5,162 nucleotides of DNA, taken from the NCBI GenBank assembly GCA_018716795.1, contig DVJK01000082.1, positions 1-5,162 on the forward strand. Reading direction: 5' to 3'. Position numbers and translations under genes: made by a program. The notes below the pieces were generated by a model. The model saw nothing but the letters and a program-made list of their open reading frames with translations. It was not told where the DNA came from and ran no database searches. Every line of letters begins with the position of its first letter. Positions within the stretch are counted from its first letter, which is position 1. Positions 5,133-5,162 of this stretch are shown here, in pieces. Source of the DNA: Candidatus Scatomorpha merdipullorum (GTDB taxonomy: Bacteria > Bacillota > Clostridia > Oscillospirales > Oscillospiraceae).

Positions 5133-5162
5133 AGCAAGGGAGAGCGACTGAGCCATAACGCT
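5133..5162 (+). other. Right-edge spacer, possibly leading into another small gene
   Basis: These 30 bases follow the last peptide stop. They contain a purine-rich AAGGGAG (5136-5142) and the string TGAGCCATA (5149-5157), close to TGAACCATA found at the ATA start of the preceding gene. A further gene may begin here or just beyond the edge, but too little sequence is present to call it. No terminator hairpin is visible. Confidence 0.25.

Noticed and set aside
4796..5156. Two 113-codon - strand frames opposite the last peptide gene
   Set aside because: Their repeats are just the reverse reading of the 42-nt tandem repeat, and the + strand frame has a leader, a GG site and CPxC pairs shared with its neighbour.
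1..5162. tRNA, rRNA, CRISPR array, insertion sequence or attachment site
   Set aside because: No cloverleaf, spaced direct repeats, transposase motif or terminal inverted repeats were seen on reading either strand.

Overview
The window is GC-rich, and every supported gene lies on the + strand in tight, operon-like order. Strong AGGAGG-type ribosome binding sites, SpoIIE/RsbW-type regulatory domains and an NHLM-type peptide exporter suggest a GC-rich anaerobic Firmicute, such as a gut Clostridia/Oscillospirales lineage. This placement is an inference from gene content and codon habit, including frequent ATA isoleucine codons despite the high GC; no rRNA or other marker is present.

Region 1 (2-1906) holds the 3' part of a membrane signalling protein. 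In order it has a Cache-like extracellular sensor remnant, a membrane helix, HAMP, a SpoIIE/PP2C serine phosphatase and an RsbW-like ATP-binding domain. A near-perfect ribosome binding site and an in-frame GTG sit exactly at the junction of the last two domains. Region 2 (1919-2383) encodes a very short membrane-fusion-like protein whose N-terminus resembles the HlyD-type subunit of NHLM exporters. Region 3 (2387-4531) encodes the NHLM peptidase/permease/ATPase (C39-ABC) transporter. Its catalytic cysteine is replaced by serine, and its ATPase domain is cut just after Walker B. From there the frame runs straight into the double-glycine leader of a small Cys-rich peptide gene, which also carries a frameshift. 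Region 4 (4645-5132) holds two more small peptides of the same family. Each has a short leader of the form MSEEKK..PLS-EEL..V.GG followed by a core with two CPxC pairs. The second has ATA where ATG is expected and a 14-residue tandem repeat in its core.

The most likely joint function is secretion of small double-glycine-leader, zinc-ribbon-like peptides by a dedicated C39-ABC exporter with an accessory membrane protein, next to a stress-type phosphatase/anti-sigma switch that may control it. No peptide-modifying enzyme is visible. As written, the export module carries four independent-looking lesions: Cys to Ser, a deletion fusion, a one-base frameshift and ATG to ATA. It is therefore either a decaying cassette, possibly served by a transporter elsewhere, or partly a product of assembly or sequencing error. 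Reads across these sites would decide.
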